A stretch of 64,000 nt of DNA, from NCBI RefSeq assembly GCF_023078475.1, contig NZ_CP095741.1:1860001-1924000 (forward strand), in the 5' to 3' direction. The position numbers and the translations under genes were made by a program. The notes beneath the pieces were generated by a model. That model saw nothing but the letters and a program-made list of their open reading frames with translations, did no database searches and was not told the DNA's origin. Numbering within the stretch: position 1 is the stretch's first letter; each line of letters opens with the position of its first letter. Origin of the DNA: Luteibacter aegosomaticola (GTDB lineage Bacteria > Pseudomonadota > Gammaproteobacteria > Xanthomonadales > Rhodanobacteraceae). Positions 24,894 to 35,737 of the stretch are shown piece after piece.

Positions 24894-27299
24894 TTACTTC
24901 TTCGTGTCGAACGACGGCGGGGCGTCCTTGGCCTTCGATGCCCATGCCTTGTTCGGCGTGTCCTTCAGGTCGAACTCGAGCGTGCCGCCCTTCAGTGCGA
25001 AGGTTTCCGGCAGCCACGACTGATCGACCGGCTTGCCGTTGACCTTCAGGCCGTGGACATAGGGCTTACCCATGCCGGCGTTCGGCGCGAGGATCGTCAC
25101 GTCACCGCCTTCGCGATGGATGACGGCTTTGGTGAACAGCGGGCTGCCGACGATGAACTCCGCGCGGCCCGGGATGTTCGGGTAAATGCCCAGCGCGGCG
25201 AACACGTACCACGAGGACATCTCGCCGAGATCGTCGTTGCCGGGGATGCCATTCGGTGCATTCACCCAGATCGTATCGAGCACGCGACGGACGAGCTCCT
25301 GCGTCTTCCACGGCTGGCCGGCGTAGTTGTACAGCCACGGACCGCCGATCGACGGTTCGTTATCCAGTTCGGCATGCAGCGGGCCCGACTTGGTGACGGC
25401 GAACTTGCCATCCGGCTGGTAGAAGTAGTTGTCCAGGCGCTTCGTGGCCTTATCCATGCCGCCCATGGCTTCAAACAAGCCGTGCACGTTGAACGGCACC
25501 ATCCAAACGTACTGCGCGGCGCTGCCTTCGACGAAGCCGTCCTCCGTAGAGGGCACGAAATCGTGCGCTTCCTTGTCGTCGTCGTCCTTCACCTGCGCCC
25601 ACGAGCCATCGGCGTTACGGTTACGGATATAGCCGCCATCCGGCGCTGCCTTCGGGTCGAACAGGTTGCGCCAGTACTGCGCCCGGCCGAGGAAGCGGTC
25701 GGCGTTCGCCTTGTCGCCCATGCGTTCGGACATAGCGCTCAGTGCGAACTCGGCCGCCACCAGCTCGAGCGTATCGGCGGCCGGGCCCCATGCCGGTGCG
25801 CCGACCGGGATGTAGTGCAGCTTCAGCCATTGGTCGAGGCCGGGGCGCTGGCCGACGCATTCGACCGGGCAACCGTCCATCGAGGTATCGAGCGCGGTGG
25901 GGTTGTCGGCCGCGTGGATCAGCGAGGCGAGGGCGCCCTTCGCGTCGAAATCTCGCGCACCGAAGGCATAGATACCCGCGATCGACGGCGCGGCGGGGTC
26001 ACCATTCATGACGTGTGTCGCGCCGTTGTTATGCGTCCAGCGATCCCACACGCCGTGGTTCTGCTGGGCCTGGTTGTACAGACTCTGGCCGATATCGCTG
26101 GCGATCTTCGGGGTGAGCCAGGCCAGCATCGGCAGCTGCGAGCGGTACACGTCCCAGCCGGAGAAGTTGGCGTACTGCGCGTGCTGCGTGCCGGTGACCT
26201 TATGCGGCTTCTGGTCGAAGCCCATGTACTCGCCGTTGACGTCGCTGAAGACGTTCGGGGTCATCGAGGCGTGGTACAGCGCGGTGTAGAACACGGTGCG
26301 CTGGTCGGGCGTGCCGCCGTCGATCTCGATGCGGGAAAGCTGCTTGTTCCAGTCGGCGACGGCATTGTCGCGGACCTTCTCGAACGTCGTGCCCCTGGGC
26401 ACTTCGGCATCGAGGTTGGCCTGCGCGTTGGCGGCGCTGACGTAGGAGATGCCGACGCGTACGTTCACATCTTTCGTGCCGGGAGCGAAGCCCACCCATG
26501 CGCCGGAGCCGTTGCCTTCCTTCGGCCAGCCCTTGTCGCCGTAACCGGAGCCGCCCTCGCTCTTCGTGCCGCCCTTGGTGACGGTGGTGTCCTTCCACGT
26601 GCCGGTGCTGGCGAACGGCTGGTCGAACTCGATCACGTAGTGGACCGTGTAATAGCTATGCCGGTCGGCCTTGTCGATGTAGCCGCAGAAGTTGCCGCTG
26701 GTCACCGAGCCGCTGATGCGGTGGTTGGCCTTGTCCACGTTGACCGTGGCGTTCTCCGAGCCCACTTCGGAATCCGACGCGCGGACGAGGATGTTCACCG
26801 GCTTGCCTGCGGGGAAGGCGAAGCGGCCCGCGCCGCTGTGCAGGGCGGCGGCGAGGTCGGCGGTGACGCCGTTATCCAGCTTCACCTGGTAGTGGCCCGC
26901 CTTCGCGGTCTCGTTGGCGTGGCTGAACTTCGAGGCGTAGGCGTGGCGGAAGTCCGTGCTGGGCGATGCGACGACATCCTCGGTGATCGGCATGATCGGC
27001 ACGTCGCCCGAACCGCCGCCGCAGCCCCAGCCTTCCACGTTGGTGAGGGCGAAGCCGCGGATGGCATCCGCGCGGTACTCATAACCACCCGGTGCGGCGA
27101 TCGGCGATTTCTTGCCCGGCAGCGGCGAGGCTTCCGGCGTGAACTGGAACATGCCGAACGGCACCACGGCGCCGGGGAACACATTGCCCCCGTTCGTCGT
27201 GCCAATCAGCGGGTTCACAAGCTCCGCAGGCGTGGAGGCGGCACCGGCCAAGGCGGGGAAAAGGGCAGCGGCAAGAGCGATCGGCTGGAACGCGCGCAA
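24894..27299 (-). CDS. GH92 alpha-mannosidase (second copy), TTG start
   Basis: About 801 aa. The longest ORF begins at 27368, but a TTG at 27299 has GGAGG 7 nt upstream and starts exactly at a signal peptide (LRAFQPIALAAALFPALAGA), so I prefer it. The GH92 hallmarks are ELVNPLIGTTNGGNVFPGAVVPFG (read in parts), FYTALYHASMTPNVF, LDNEPSIGGPWLYNYAGQPWKTQ (in parts) and GIPGNDDLGEMSSWYVFAAL with the Asp pair. It is a secreted or periplasmic exo-alpha-mannosidase. It differs from the first copy in the NEP and NDD segments and probably attacks another mannosidic linkage. Confidence 0.92.
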   Translation of the reverse strand: MRAFQPIALAAALFPALAGAASTPAELVNPLIGTTNGGNVFPGAVVPFGMFQFTPEASPLPGKKSPIAAPGGYEYRADAIRGFALTNVEGWGCGGGSGDVPIMPITEDVVASPSTDFRHAYASKFSHANETAKAGHYQVKLDNGVTADLAAALHSGAGRFAFPAGKPVNILVRASDSEVGSENATVNVDKANHRISGSVTSGNFCGYIDKADRHSYYTVHYVIEFDQPFASTGTWKDTTVTKGGTKSEGGSGYGDKGWPKEGNGSGAWVGFAPGTKDVNVRVGISYVSAANAQANLDAEVPRGTTFEKVRDNAVADWNKQLSRIEIDGGTPDQRTVFYTALYHASMTPNVFSDVNGEYMGFDQKPHKVTGTQHAQYANFSGWDVYRSQLPMLAWLTPKIASDIGQSLYNQAQQNHGVWDRWTHNNGATHVMNGDPAAPSIAGIYAFGARDFDAKGALASLIHAADNPTALDTSMDGCPVECVGQRPGLDQWLKLHYIPVGAPAWGPAADTLELVAAEFALSAMSERMGDKANADRFLGRAQYWRNLFDPKAAPDGGYIRNRNADGSWAQVKDDDDKEAHDFVPSTEDGFVEGSAAQYVWMVPFNVHGLFEAMGGMDKATKRLDNYFYQPDGKFAVTKSGPLHAELDNEPSIGGPWLYNYAGQPWKTQELVRRVLDTIWVNAPNGIPGNDDLGEMSSWYVFAALGIYPNIPGRAEFIVGSPLFTKAVIHREGGDVTILAPNAGMGKPYVHGLKVNGKPVDQSWLPETFALKGGTLEFDLKDTPNKAWASKAKDAPPSFDTKK

Positions 27300-27322
27300 G
27301 GGGGAACCTCCACGATGGGCTA

Positions 27323-27340
27323 ATTTATATCGATTGAAAT
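27323..27340. promoter_or_regulatory. Imperfect palindrome upstream of the second GH92 gene
   Basis: ATTTATATCGATTGAAAT, with outer ATTT/AAAT arms and a central ATCGAT, lies 24-41 nt upstream of the TTG start. It shares the ATCGAT core with the TTGGATCGATCCAA sites before the TonB receptor, so the same regulator could be involved, but the flanks differ. Confidence 0.3.
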
Positions 27341-27398
27341 CCCTGCGGCGCGCAGTGTCGTGTGCCACCGGTCATGACTGCACCGCAACATGAGTCCC

Positions 27399-27493
27399 GT
27401 AGGAGCCCACCCTGTGGGCGACATCTTTCGCCTCTCCGCCGCAGGCCCTGTGGCGGTATCGCGAACAGCGTCGCCCACAGGGTGGGCTCCTAC
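27399..27493. repeat. REPIN-like palindromic repeat, copy 2
   Basis: A 95-nt element with the same inverted GTAGGAGCCCACCCTGTGGG ends as copy 1; the inner arm reads CTCTCCGCCGCAGGCCCTGT. It lies between the stop of the bestrophin gene and the start of the second GH92 gene. Confidence 0.9.
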
Positions 27494-27506
27494 GGGGCGT
27501 CGGCAG

Positions 27507-28385
27507 CTAAAACAGGATGCCGTTCTCGGGCTGGACGGGCTTCAGCTCGTGCGTCTCGCCCAGCATGTCGCGCAGGTCGATCTCGATGGCGCGCGTGAGC
27601 GTGGTCAGCGGCACGTCGTCGTCGAGGTTCTCGAACGGGTTCTGCATGTCGTTGCCGATTTGCAGGAGCGCAAGGAACAGGAAGCCGGCGACCGTGGAGC
27701 CCAGCGGCGTCCATAGGCCCAGGCTTTCCACCAGGCTCAGCGGCAACAGCAGGCAGAACCCGTGGGTGAAGATCGCCGGGTACGTCGCGTATTGCTGGGG
27801 CAGCGGGGTGTTCTTGATCCGCTCCATGCCGCCCTGGGCGTTGGAGATATCCGAAAGCGTGCGGGTCAGCGACGCAAGCAGGATGGGATCGGGCCTGGCG
27901 CCGGCGATGAGCTCCGCCGTGGCCATGTGCATGGCATTGGGTACGTTGCCGACCTGCTTAAGCCGGGCGACTTCCTGGGGCGGAAGGCGCGGGCTAAGTT
28001 CGTCCCACGGCACCTGGCGCCGTAAATGCAGGCGCAGGGCCTGCACGTAGGCGATCTGGCGGTGGACCACGGTGATGCCCGTGGCCCGCTCGGGCAGCAG
28101 CGTGACGGCTTCACGGGCCAGGGTGCGCGAGGCATTGACCATCGCGCCCCACAAGGTGCGCGCCTCCCACCACCGCGCGTAGGCGGTGGTGTTACGGAAG
28201 CTCAGATACACGGCGATCGCCGAGCCCAGCAAGGTGATGGGCAGGGCGGGGAAGTCCGCCGTCCAGCGCGGATGAGCGAAATACCAGAACGCGGTGACCG
28301 CCACGTCCCACGCGAACAGCAAGGCCAATGGCCTGCCGACGTAGCGGAGGATGTGGCCGAGGTGCGCGCGCCCCGGCAGGATCAT
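27507..28385 (-). CDS. Bestrophin-family membrane channel
   Basis: 292 aa. The family pattern is visible: an N-terminal TM with LLFAWDVAVTAFWYFA, a second TM (LPITLLGSAIAVYLSFRNTTAYARWWEAR, read in parts) with the conserved Arg-Trp-Trp-Glu segment, and a late TM hairpin (HGFCLLLPLSLVESLGLWTPL) followed by NPFENLDDDVPL with the acidic cluster. Bestrophins are pentameric anion channels; several conduct chloride or bicarbonate. The start codon overlaps the stop of the carbonic anhydrase gene by 4 nt (ATGA), so the two are translated together, pointing to bicarbonate as a candidate ion here. Confidence 0.88.
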   Translation of the reverse strand: MILPGRAHLGHILRYVGRPLALLFAWDVAVTAFWYFAHPRWTADFPALPITLLGSAIAVYLSFRNTTAYARWWEARTLWGAMVNASRTLAREAVTLLPERATGITVVHRQIAYVQALRLHLRRQVPWDELSPRLPPQEVARLKQVGNVPNAMHMATAELIAGARPDPILLASLTRTLSDISNAQGGMERIKNTPLPQQYATYPAIFTHGFCLLLPLSLVESLGLWTPLGSTVAGFLFLALLQIGNDMQNPFENLDDDVPLTTLTRAIEIDLRDMLGETHELKPVQPENGILF

Positions 28386-29047
28386 GCGCTGTGTTCTTTC
28401 TTGATGGCTTCGGCCAGCGGGATGAACGTATCCGAGGCCTTGTCGAGCACGGCGATCGTGCCGTCGCCGATGTCGTAGACCCAGCCTTGCAGCGTGATGG
28501 CGTGGTTGGCCAGGGCAGCGGTGACGGCCGGATGCGTGCGCAGATGGTCGAGCTGCAGGCGGACGTTCTGCTGGGTGACATCCTTCAGTACGTCGGCCGG
28601 CTCGGGCTGGCGGGCGAACACGGCGCTCTTTGCCGCGGCCGCATTACGCAGCCAGGCTTCGACCGTCGGCAGGCTCTTGGTGGAATCCGGGTTCAGCAGG
28701 CCCTTCATGGCGCCGCAATCGCTGTGACCGCAGATGACCACGTGGCGTACGCGCAGCACGGCCACCGCGAACTCGACCACGGCAGACACGCCACCGAGCA
28801 TCTCGCCGTAACCCGGTACGATATTGCCGATGTTGCGGCAGACGAACAGGTCGCCCGGCTGGGTCTGGGTGATCATTTCCGGCACCACGCGGGAATCCGC
28901 GCAGGTGATGAAAAGGGTATGCGGGCTCTGGCCTTCGGCCAGTTCGCTGAACAGCTGCTGGGTCTCGGGGAAGACGTTGGCGCTGAAGTCTTCGACACCC
29001 TTGAGCAAGCCAAGCAGGCTGTCGTCGCGCGGGGTTTCCTGGGTCAT
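28382..29047 (-). CDS. can: Beta-class carbonic anhydrase
   Basis: 221 aa. The zinc-binding motifs are complete: FITCADSRVVPE (Cys, with the Asp-Arg dyad) and VICGHSDCGAMKGLL (His and Cys). RNIGNIVP and SAVVEFAVAVLRVRHV complete the family pattern. The enzyme interconverts CO2 and bicarbonate in the cytoplasm, supplying carboxylases and pH balance. It is the first gene of a two-gene operon with a bestrophin channel. The symbol can is by family resemblance. Confidence 0.93.
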   Translation of the reverse strand: MTQETPRDDSLLGLLKGVEDFSANVFPETQQLFSELAEGQSPHTLFITCADSRVVPEMITQTQPGDLFVCRNIGNIVPGYGEMLGGVSAVVEFAVAVLRVRHVVICGHSDCGAMKGLLNPDSTKSLPTVEAWLRNAAAAKSAVFARQPEPADVLKDVTQQNVRLQLDHLRTHPAVTAALANHAITLQGWVYDIGDGTIAVLDKASDTFIPLAEAIKKEHSA

Positions 29048-29178
29048 GTGCTCACCTTGGAATAGTGCCGCCAGCAGGGCGCCAGGCGGGCTTAGGTGAC
29101 GCAGTTTAAGGCAAACCCGGGTGATGGAAATGCGCAGCGGTATGGATCCCGCTCTTTTGCAGCGAAGCGTCCCCCCTT

Positions 29179-29273
29179 GTAGGAGCCCACCCTGTGGGCG
29201 ACGCTGTTCGCGATAGCGCCACAGGGTGTGCGGCGGTGAGGCGAAAGATGTCGCCCACAGGGTGGGCTCCTAC
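29179..29273. repeat. REPIN-like palindromic repeat, copy 3
   Basis: A 95-nt element with the conserved inverted ends and a more divergent centre (GCTGTTCGCGATAGCGCC and GGTGTGCGGCGG). It lies between the carbonic anhydrase start and the gcvP stop. Confidence 0.9.
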
Positions 29274-29289
29274 AGGGGGCAGCGAGGTC

Positions 29290-32160
<2,871 letters not shown>

Positions 32161-32169
32161 GGCGTAGGG

Positions 32170-32206
32170 GCGTCCGGAAATACGTGCCGTGCCGGCACGT
32201 GGGGCG
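32170..32206 (-). promoter_or_regulatory. Stem-loop between the glycine riboswitch and gcvP
   Basis: On the minus strand a perfect 8-bp hairpin ACGTGCCG-GCA-CGGCACGT sits between GGGGCG and CGCCCC, which can extend the stem. It ends just before the gcvP start, where no clear Shine-Dalgarno is visible, so it is a candidate expression platform for the riboswitch. Confidence 0.5.
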
Positions 32207-32210
32207 CCCC

Positions 32211-32376
32211 TCTGTCCTTTTGCCTGAGAGTTTGGGGGTGGGTACCCCTTGCACCTTCGGCGCCGGATTGAACCGGTCTCTCCAGAGTGATGTGCCGCGC
32301 GATGGTATGGGAGCCTGAGCGATTACGGGCGTTGCGCCTTCGGCAGCGGGTCCATCCGCTTCTCCCACCGTACGGT
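32211..32376 (-). ncRNA. Tandem glycine riboswitch
   Basis: Two glycine aptamers are readable on the minus strand. The gene-proximal one (32211-32287) has paired ends TCTGGAGAG / CTCTCAGGC followed by AAAAGGACAGA, and the core GCCGAAGGTGCAAG. The distal one (about 32303-32376) has GGTGGGAGAAGC, the core GCCGAAGGCGCAAC and CTCAGGCTCCCATACC. GCCGAAGG-GCAA and CTCAGGC are the diagnostic conserved segments of this class. It lies directly upstream of gcvP and should raise its expression when glycine is abundant. Confidence 0.93.
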
Positions 32377-32468
32377 AGGGCGGGGATTATACAGCCAACC
32401 CAAGCCCGCGCGGGGGTAGCCCGAAGCACCATGCTGGTGCATTCGGGCCGCCATTTACCTGGCCACGC

Positions 32469-33200
32469 TCACCACGGTGCCGGGCCTTCCTTGCCGGTGA
32501 ACGACCCGCTCGGGGCCGCGTTGGCCTGAGTGGCGAGGCGAACGATCTCCTCGGCGCCTTCCTCGACCGTCTGCGGGCCGCTGTTGCCGTTGAGGTCGGT
32601 GGCCGTATAGCCCGGGCACACCACGTGGACCTTGATGCCGGTGTCCTTCAGTTCATCGGCCAGGATCACGCTGGACATGTTCAGCGCGGCTTTGGAGGCG
32701 TTGTAGCCAATGAGCTTGACCGCGGCGTAGTCCCAGCTGGGATCGGCGTTATAGGTGATGGAGCCGAGCCGGCTGGAAACATTGAGGATCCGGCCATCCG
32801 CCGACTTCTTCACCAGCGGCAGCAGGGCCTGGGTGGCGGCGATCGTGCCGAAATAGTTGGTGTCGAAAATGCGGCGGACCGCGTCCAGGTTCGCTGTGCT
32901 GACATTGCCATCGCCTTCGAGGGCAACACCTGCGTTGTTGACGAGGACATCGATGCGGCCCTCGCTGGCTTCGATCTGGGCGGCGGCCGCGGCAAGCGAG
33001 GCCGAATCAGCCAGGTCGACCTTGATGAAGCGGACATCCAGGCCTTCGCCCTTCAGGGTGTCCGCGGCCGCCTGGCCACGACCGGCATCGCGGGCGCCGA
33101 GCAGCACGCGGTGGCCCGCCCGGCCCAGCTGGCGGGCGACTTCAAAGCCGATGCCCTTGTTGGCACCGGTGACGAGGGTGATGCGTTTCGGCTGACTCAT
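32469..33200 (-). CDS. SDR-family oxidoreductase
   Basis: 243 aa from the ATG at 33200 (MSQPKRITLVTGANKG); the longer ORF to 33431 runs through the divergent TetR gene and is not credible. The cofactor loop is VTGANKGIGFEVA, then NNAGVALEG, the catalytic Ser in NVSSRLGS and Tyr/Lys in YNASKAALNM, followed by CPGYTATDLNG. Resemblance is to carbonyl-reductase-like SDRs of bacteria. It is divergent from a TetR regulator with about 80 nt between starts, which suggests that regulator controls it. Confidence 0.9.
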   Translation of the reverse strand: MSQPKRITLVTGANKGIGFEVARQLGRAGHRVLLGARDAGRGQAAADTLKGEGLDVRFIKVDLADSASLAAAAAQIEASEGRIDVLVNNAGVALEGDGNVSTANLDAVRRIFDTNYFGTIAATQALLPLVKKSADGRILNVSSRLGSITYNADPSWDYAAVKLIGYNASKAALNMSSVILADELKDTGIKVHVVCPGYTATDLNGNSGPQTVEEGAEEIVRLATQANAAPSGSFTGKEGPAPW

Positions 33201-33280
33201 GCAAAGGATCCTTGTTGAATAAGTGATGGGTAGCCCCATCCCTAGATCTGGGAACCTTCTTTCGGCTTTTACATTCGCAT

Positions 33281-33919
33281 ATGCCTGTAGCCCCATCTGA
33301 CGCCTTAAAGCCCCGAAAAACCCCACGGCAGGCGCGTTCAGCCGCCACCGTGGACGCGATTTTCGAGGCAACGATTCAGGTTTTGCTCGCAGATGGGTAT
33401 ACGGGGCTGACAACGACGCGGGTAGCTGCACGGGCGGGGGTCTCCGTAGGCACGATGTACCAATACTTCCCTCACAGGGAAGCGCTGCTTTATGCGGTGC
33501 TCGAGGATTACCTCGAGGATGTGCTGGTGGCGATGGAAGAGGCGTATCAGCGCTATCGCGGAACGCCGATCGCTGAGATGGCCGCCGGGCTCAGCCGCGC
33601 CTATCTCGAAGCCAAGTTGAGGGGAATGCCGGGGTCTCGTGCGCTCTATGTGGTAGCCGCCGAGCTGGAGACGACGGGTCTGGTCGATGACATCGTGAGA
33701 CGTGCGGATGACGTGATCGCGCGCCTTCTTTCCACGGCATCGGATGTAACGTTCGACAGCCTCGCGATGGTGACGTACGCATTGCGAACCATGATGGTGG
33801 GAACGGTTCGCGCGGTACTGGAAGATGATGGTTCGCCCGAGGCCGCTTCCATGCTTTGTACTGAGCTTCCTGTGATGTGCCAGGCTTACCTTGTTGCGGT
33901 GGCGAAGCCCGCGCCTTAA
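33281..33919 (+). CDS. TetR-family transcriptional regulator
   Basis: 212 aa. The N-terminal HTH is typical: ATVDAIFEATIQVLLADGYTGLTTTRVAARAGVSVGTMYQYFPHREALLYAVL (read in parts) with the TetR signature GTMYQYFP. The C-terminal domain is a ligand-binding helical bundle with no recognisable ligand. It probably represses the divergent SDR gene. Its stop shares the palindrome TTAA with the stop of the convergent HigA-like gene. Confidence 0.9.
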   Translation: MPVAPSDALKPRKTPRQARSAATVDAIFEATIQVLLADGYTGLTTTRVAARAGVSVGTMYQYFPHREALLYAVLEDYLEDVLVAMEEAYQRYRGTPIAEMAAGLSRAYLEAKLRGMPGSRALYVVAAELETTGLVDDIVRRADDVIARLLSTASDVTFDSLAMVTYALRTMMVGTVRAVLEDDGSPEAASMLCTELPVMCQAYLVAVAKPAP

Positions 33920-34146
33920 GGCAGCGGGTAGTGAACTTTCTCGTAGGCGTATAGAGCGTCGAAGATCAGGCCGAGAAGGCGGTTCTGTGGGTGGCTGCTG
34001 TCCGACGCGCCCCATTTCCCGAGCTGAGTGACAACGGCCAAGGCGGCGTCGTAGTCACTTTCAGAGCGAATCGGTTGGACTGTGGACGGATCTTCGTACG
34101 GCCCCCAACCTGATAGGCGTGGTTCTCTTACGCTGATTTGTTTCAT
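33916..34146 (-). CDS. HigA-like N-terminal-domain protein lacking an HTH
   Basis: 76 aa from the ATG at 34146, which has AGGAGA 7 nt upstream; the ORF extending to 34362 lacks this. Residues 22-76 follow the N-terminal pattern of HigA/XRE antitoxins: PIRSESDYDAALAVVTQL, a short Gly/Asp/Ser-rich loop, then LLGLIFDALYAYEKVHYPLP. The DNA-binding HTH that normally follows is absent and the protein simply ends. No HigB-type toxin is adjacent. It may be a stand-alone regulator or antitoxin remnant. Confidence 0.7.
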   Translation of the reverse strand: MKQISVREPRLSGWGPYEDPSTVQPIRSESDYDAALAVVTQLGKWGASDSSHPQNRLLGLIFDALYAYEKVHYPLP

Positions 34147-34389
34147 CCAACGTCTCCTGTTGCAGGGTTCATGCGTGATCACTGCTTCAATGAGCCTAAT
34201 CTTCGTCGCTCTCGCGTTGCCAAGCACTGGGCACCGTCCGCTCGCTAGCGTAGGTGTTGGCTGAATGCTTGTAGTCCCTGTGAGGTGATTCTCAACGTTC
34301 GCGAAACACGGTTCCCTCGAGCGCTTCATTCTGGCTGGAGTGGGTGAGGTACGATGAGCCAACGCGACGGTCGAGGGAGTTCCTACAGT

Positions 34390-34944
34390 ATGAAAGCGGC
34401 CTTACTTGTAGTGGACATGCAGCAGGACTTCTTCGCGCATCAGGCGCTTGCCGGGCAGCGCGATCGACTGGTTGTATGCACAAATGATTTGGTCGGCGTG
34501 GCCAGGGCTAATCAGTGCCCTGTGATCTGGGTTCGGCAGGCGTTTCGCGCAGACTTGGCGGACGCTCCGCTTGAAGTTAAACGGCTGGGCCTCAGGATCA
34601 CGATTGCCGGGACGGATGGAGCGCGACTGATCACTGGGCTCGATGTTTCGAGTGCGGACGTGCAGGTGGAGAAGACGCGTTACAGCGCATTCTTTCGCAC
34701 TGGCCTGGAGGATCAGCTGGCTTCGATGGGATGTAGCGTGCTCATCATTGCTGGTATCAATACGCACGCCTGCATTCGCATGACGGTTGTGGATGCCTAC
34801 CAGCGGGATATGGACGTGATTATGGCTCGTGAGTGCATCGCTTCTCACGATCTGGCGCATCACGACATGACGTGGGCGTATCTCGATGGAAAGATGGCGC
34901 GCGGGCTGTCCAATGCGGAAATCGCCGACCTTCTCGTGAGATAG
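34390..34944 (+). CDS. Isochorismatase-family cysteine hydrolase
   Basis: 184 aa from the ATG at 34390 (MKAALLVVDMQQDFF). The catalytic triad of the family is in place: Asp9 (VVDMQQDFF), Lys95 (VEKTRYSAFF) and Cys128 (INTHACIRMT). The family includes nicotinamidases, N-carbamoylsarcosine amidase and isochorismatases. Overall the sequence looks like the uncharacterised amidase-like group rather than PncA, because the PncA metal-binding His pattern is not evident. No pathway genes are adjacent. An upstream in-frame start at 34354 is less likely. Confidence 0.85.
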   Translation: MKAALLVVDMQQDFFAHQALAGQRDRLVVCTNDLVGVARANQCPVIWVRQAFRADLADAPLEVKRLGLRITIAGTDGARLITGLDVSSADVQVEKTRYSAFFRTGLEDQLASMGCSVLIIAGINTHACIRMTVVDAYQRDMDVIMARECIASHDLAHHDMTWAYLDGKMARGLSNAEIADLLVR

Positions 34945-34983
34945 CTGGTGCCCCGGTGTTCGCCTGATTGAGTACCGACTCGC

Positions 34984-35571
34984 TCAGCTTCCCTTCGCGA
35001 GCACAAACGTCGTCACCAGCGGCAGCGTAACGTTCCGGTTGTTATCGTGAAGCACGACACGGACCACCCAGGTGCCTGGCATGTCGGTGCTTTCGCCGAT
35101 GAAAGCGACGCCTGGGCGTGCCGCAAAGAACTGCTCTGGGCTGCCTTCGATGGGGTCCTTGTAGCAAGGTAGCGCGGTCTCGTGGACCGATGCCGTACCG
35201 TCGGGTCGCAATACGTCGATATCACAGGTCACGTCGGCCGTGTTGTCCTTCAGGCTTGGGTTGCCGAACAGGATCACGACAAACAGCTTCTCGCCAACAT
35301 GGACCCTGCTTGTTGTCTTGATGACGGGCGTCGTGCCGGACGGGGTGGCCCATGCTTTCTGCCAGTCTGCATCGGGCGTTGTCAGGAGCAAGCCGCTGAA
35401 GCCGTCGACCTGGCCTTGACTGGACGTGCCAGACGCGGGCTTCTGGGTGCCCGGCGCCTGCTTCGTGCTGAGCGCAGACGAAGGCGGGGCCATCACGGAG
35501 AGTGCAACGTACGCCAGGGCACTGCGGATCACAGTGGCAGCGACTCGTGCGAACAAGGGCTTGGGGTTCAT
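34984..35571 (-). CDS. Exported hypothetical protein
   Basis: 195 aa from the ATG at 35571 (MNPKPLFARVAATVIRSALA), with GGAG 8 nt upstream. The N-terminus is a signal peptide ending near MAPPSSA, followed by a Thr/Ser/Gln-rich linker. The rest looks beta-rich with two Cys (VTCDIDVL and LPCYKDP) that could form a disulfide, and strands such as TWVVRVVLHDNNRNVTLPL resembling an Ig-like periplasmic domain. I do not recognise a named family. Divergent from the S41 peptidase gene with 166 nt between starts. Confidence 0.7.
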   Translation of the reverse strand: MNPKPLFARVAATVIRSALAYVALSVMAPPSSALSTKQAPGTQKPASGTSSQGQVDGFSGLLLTTPDADWQKAWATPSGTTPVIKTTSRVHVGEKLFVVILFGNPSLKDNTADVTCDIDVLRPDGTASVHETALPCYKDPIEGSPEQFFAARPGVAFIGESTDMPGTWVVRVVLHDNNRNVTLPLVTTFVLAKGS

Positions 35572-35737
35572 CCGTGATGCTCCATAGCGAGTGAGCCGGA
35601 TCATACCCATGGCGTGGACCCGTGCGAAAGGCATTCGGATGATCCAGAGCGGCGTGGTTACCGATGAGCAGGCGGGCGCTTGTGCCCCCTCACGCCTTCC
35701 CGATATTGTCCATGGCAACTATCGGGAGACGTGGCAT

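Noticed and set aside
24873..27323. 816-aa open frame on the plus strand
   Set aside because: Antisense to the second GH92 gene; starts within REPIN copy 1.
33201..33431. N-terminal extension of the second SDR
   Set aside because: It would overlap the divergent TetR gene and its promoter; the SDR fold starts at 33200.
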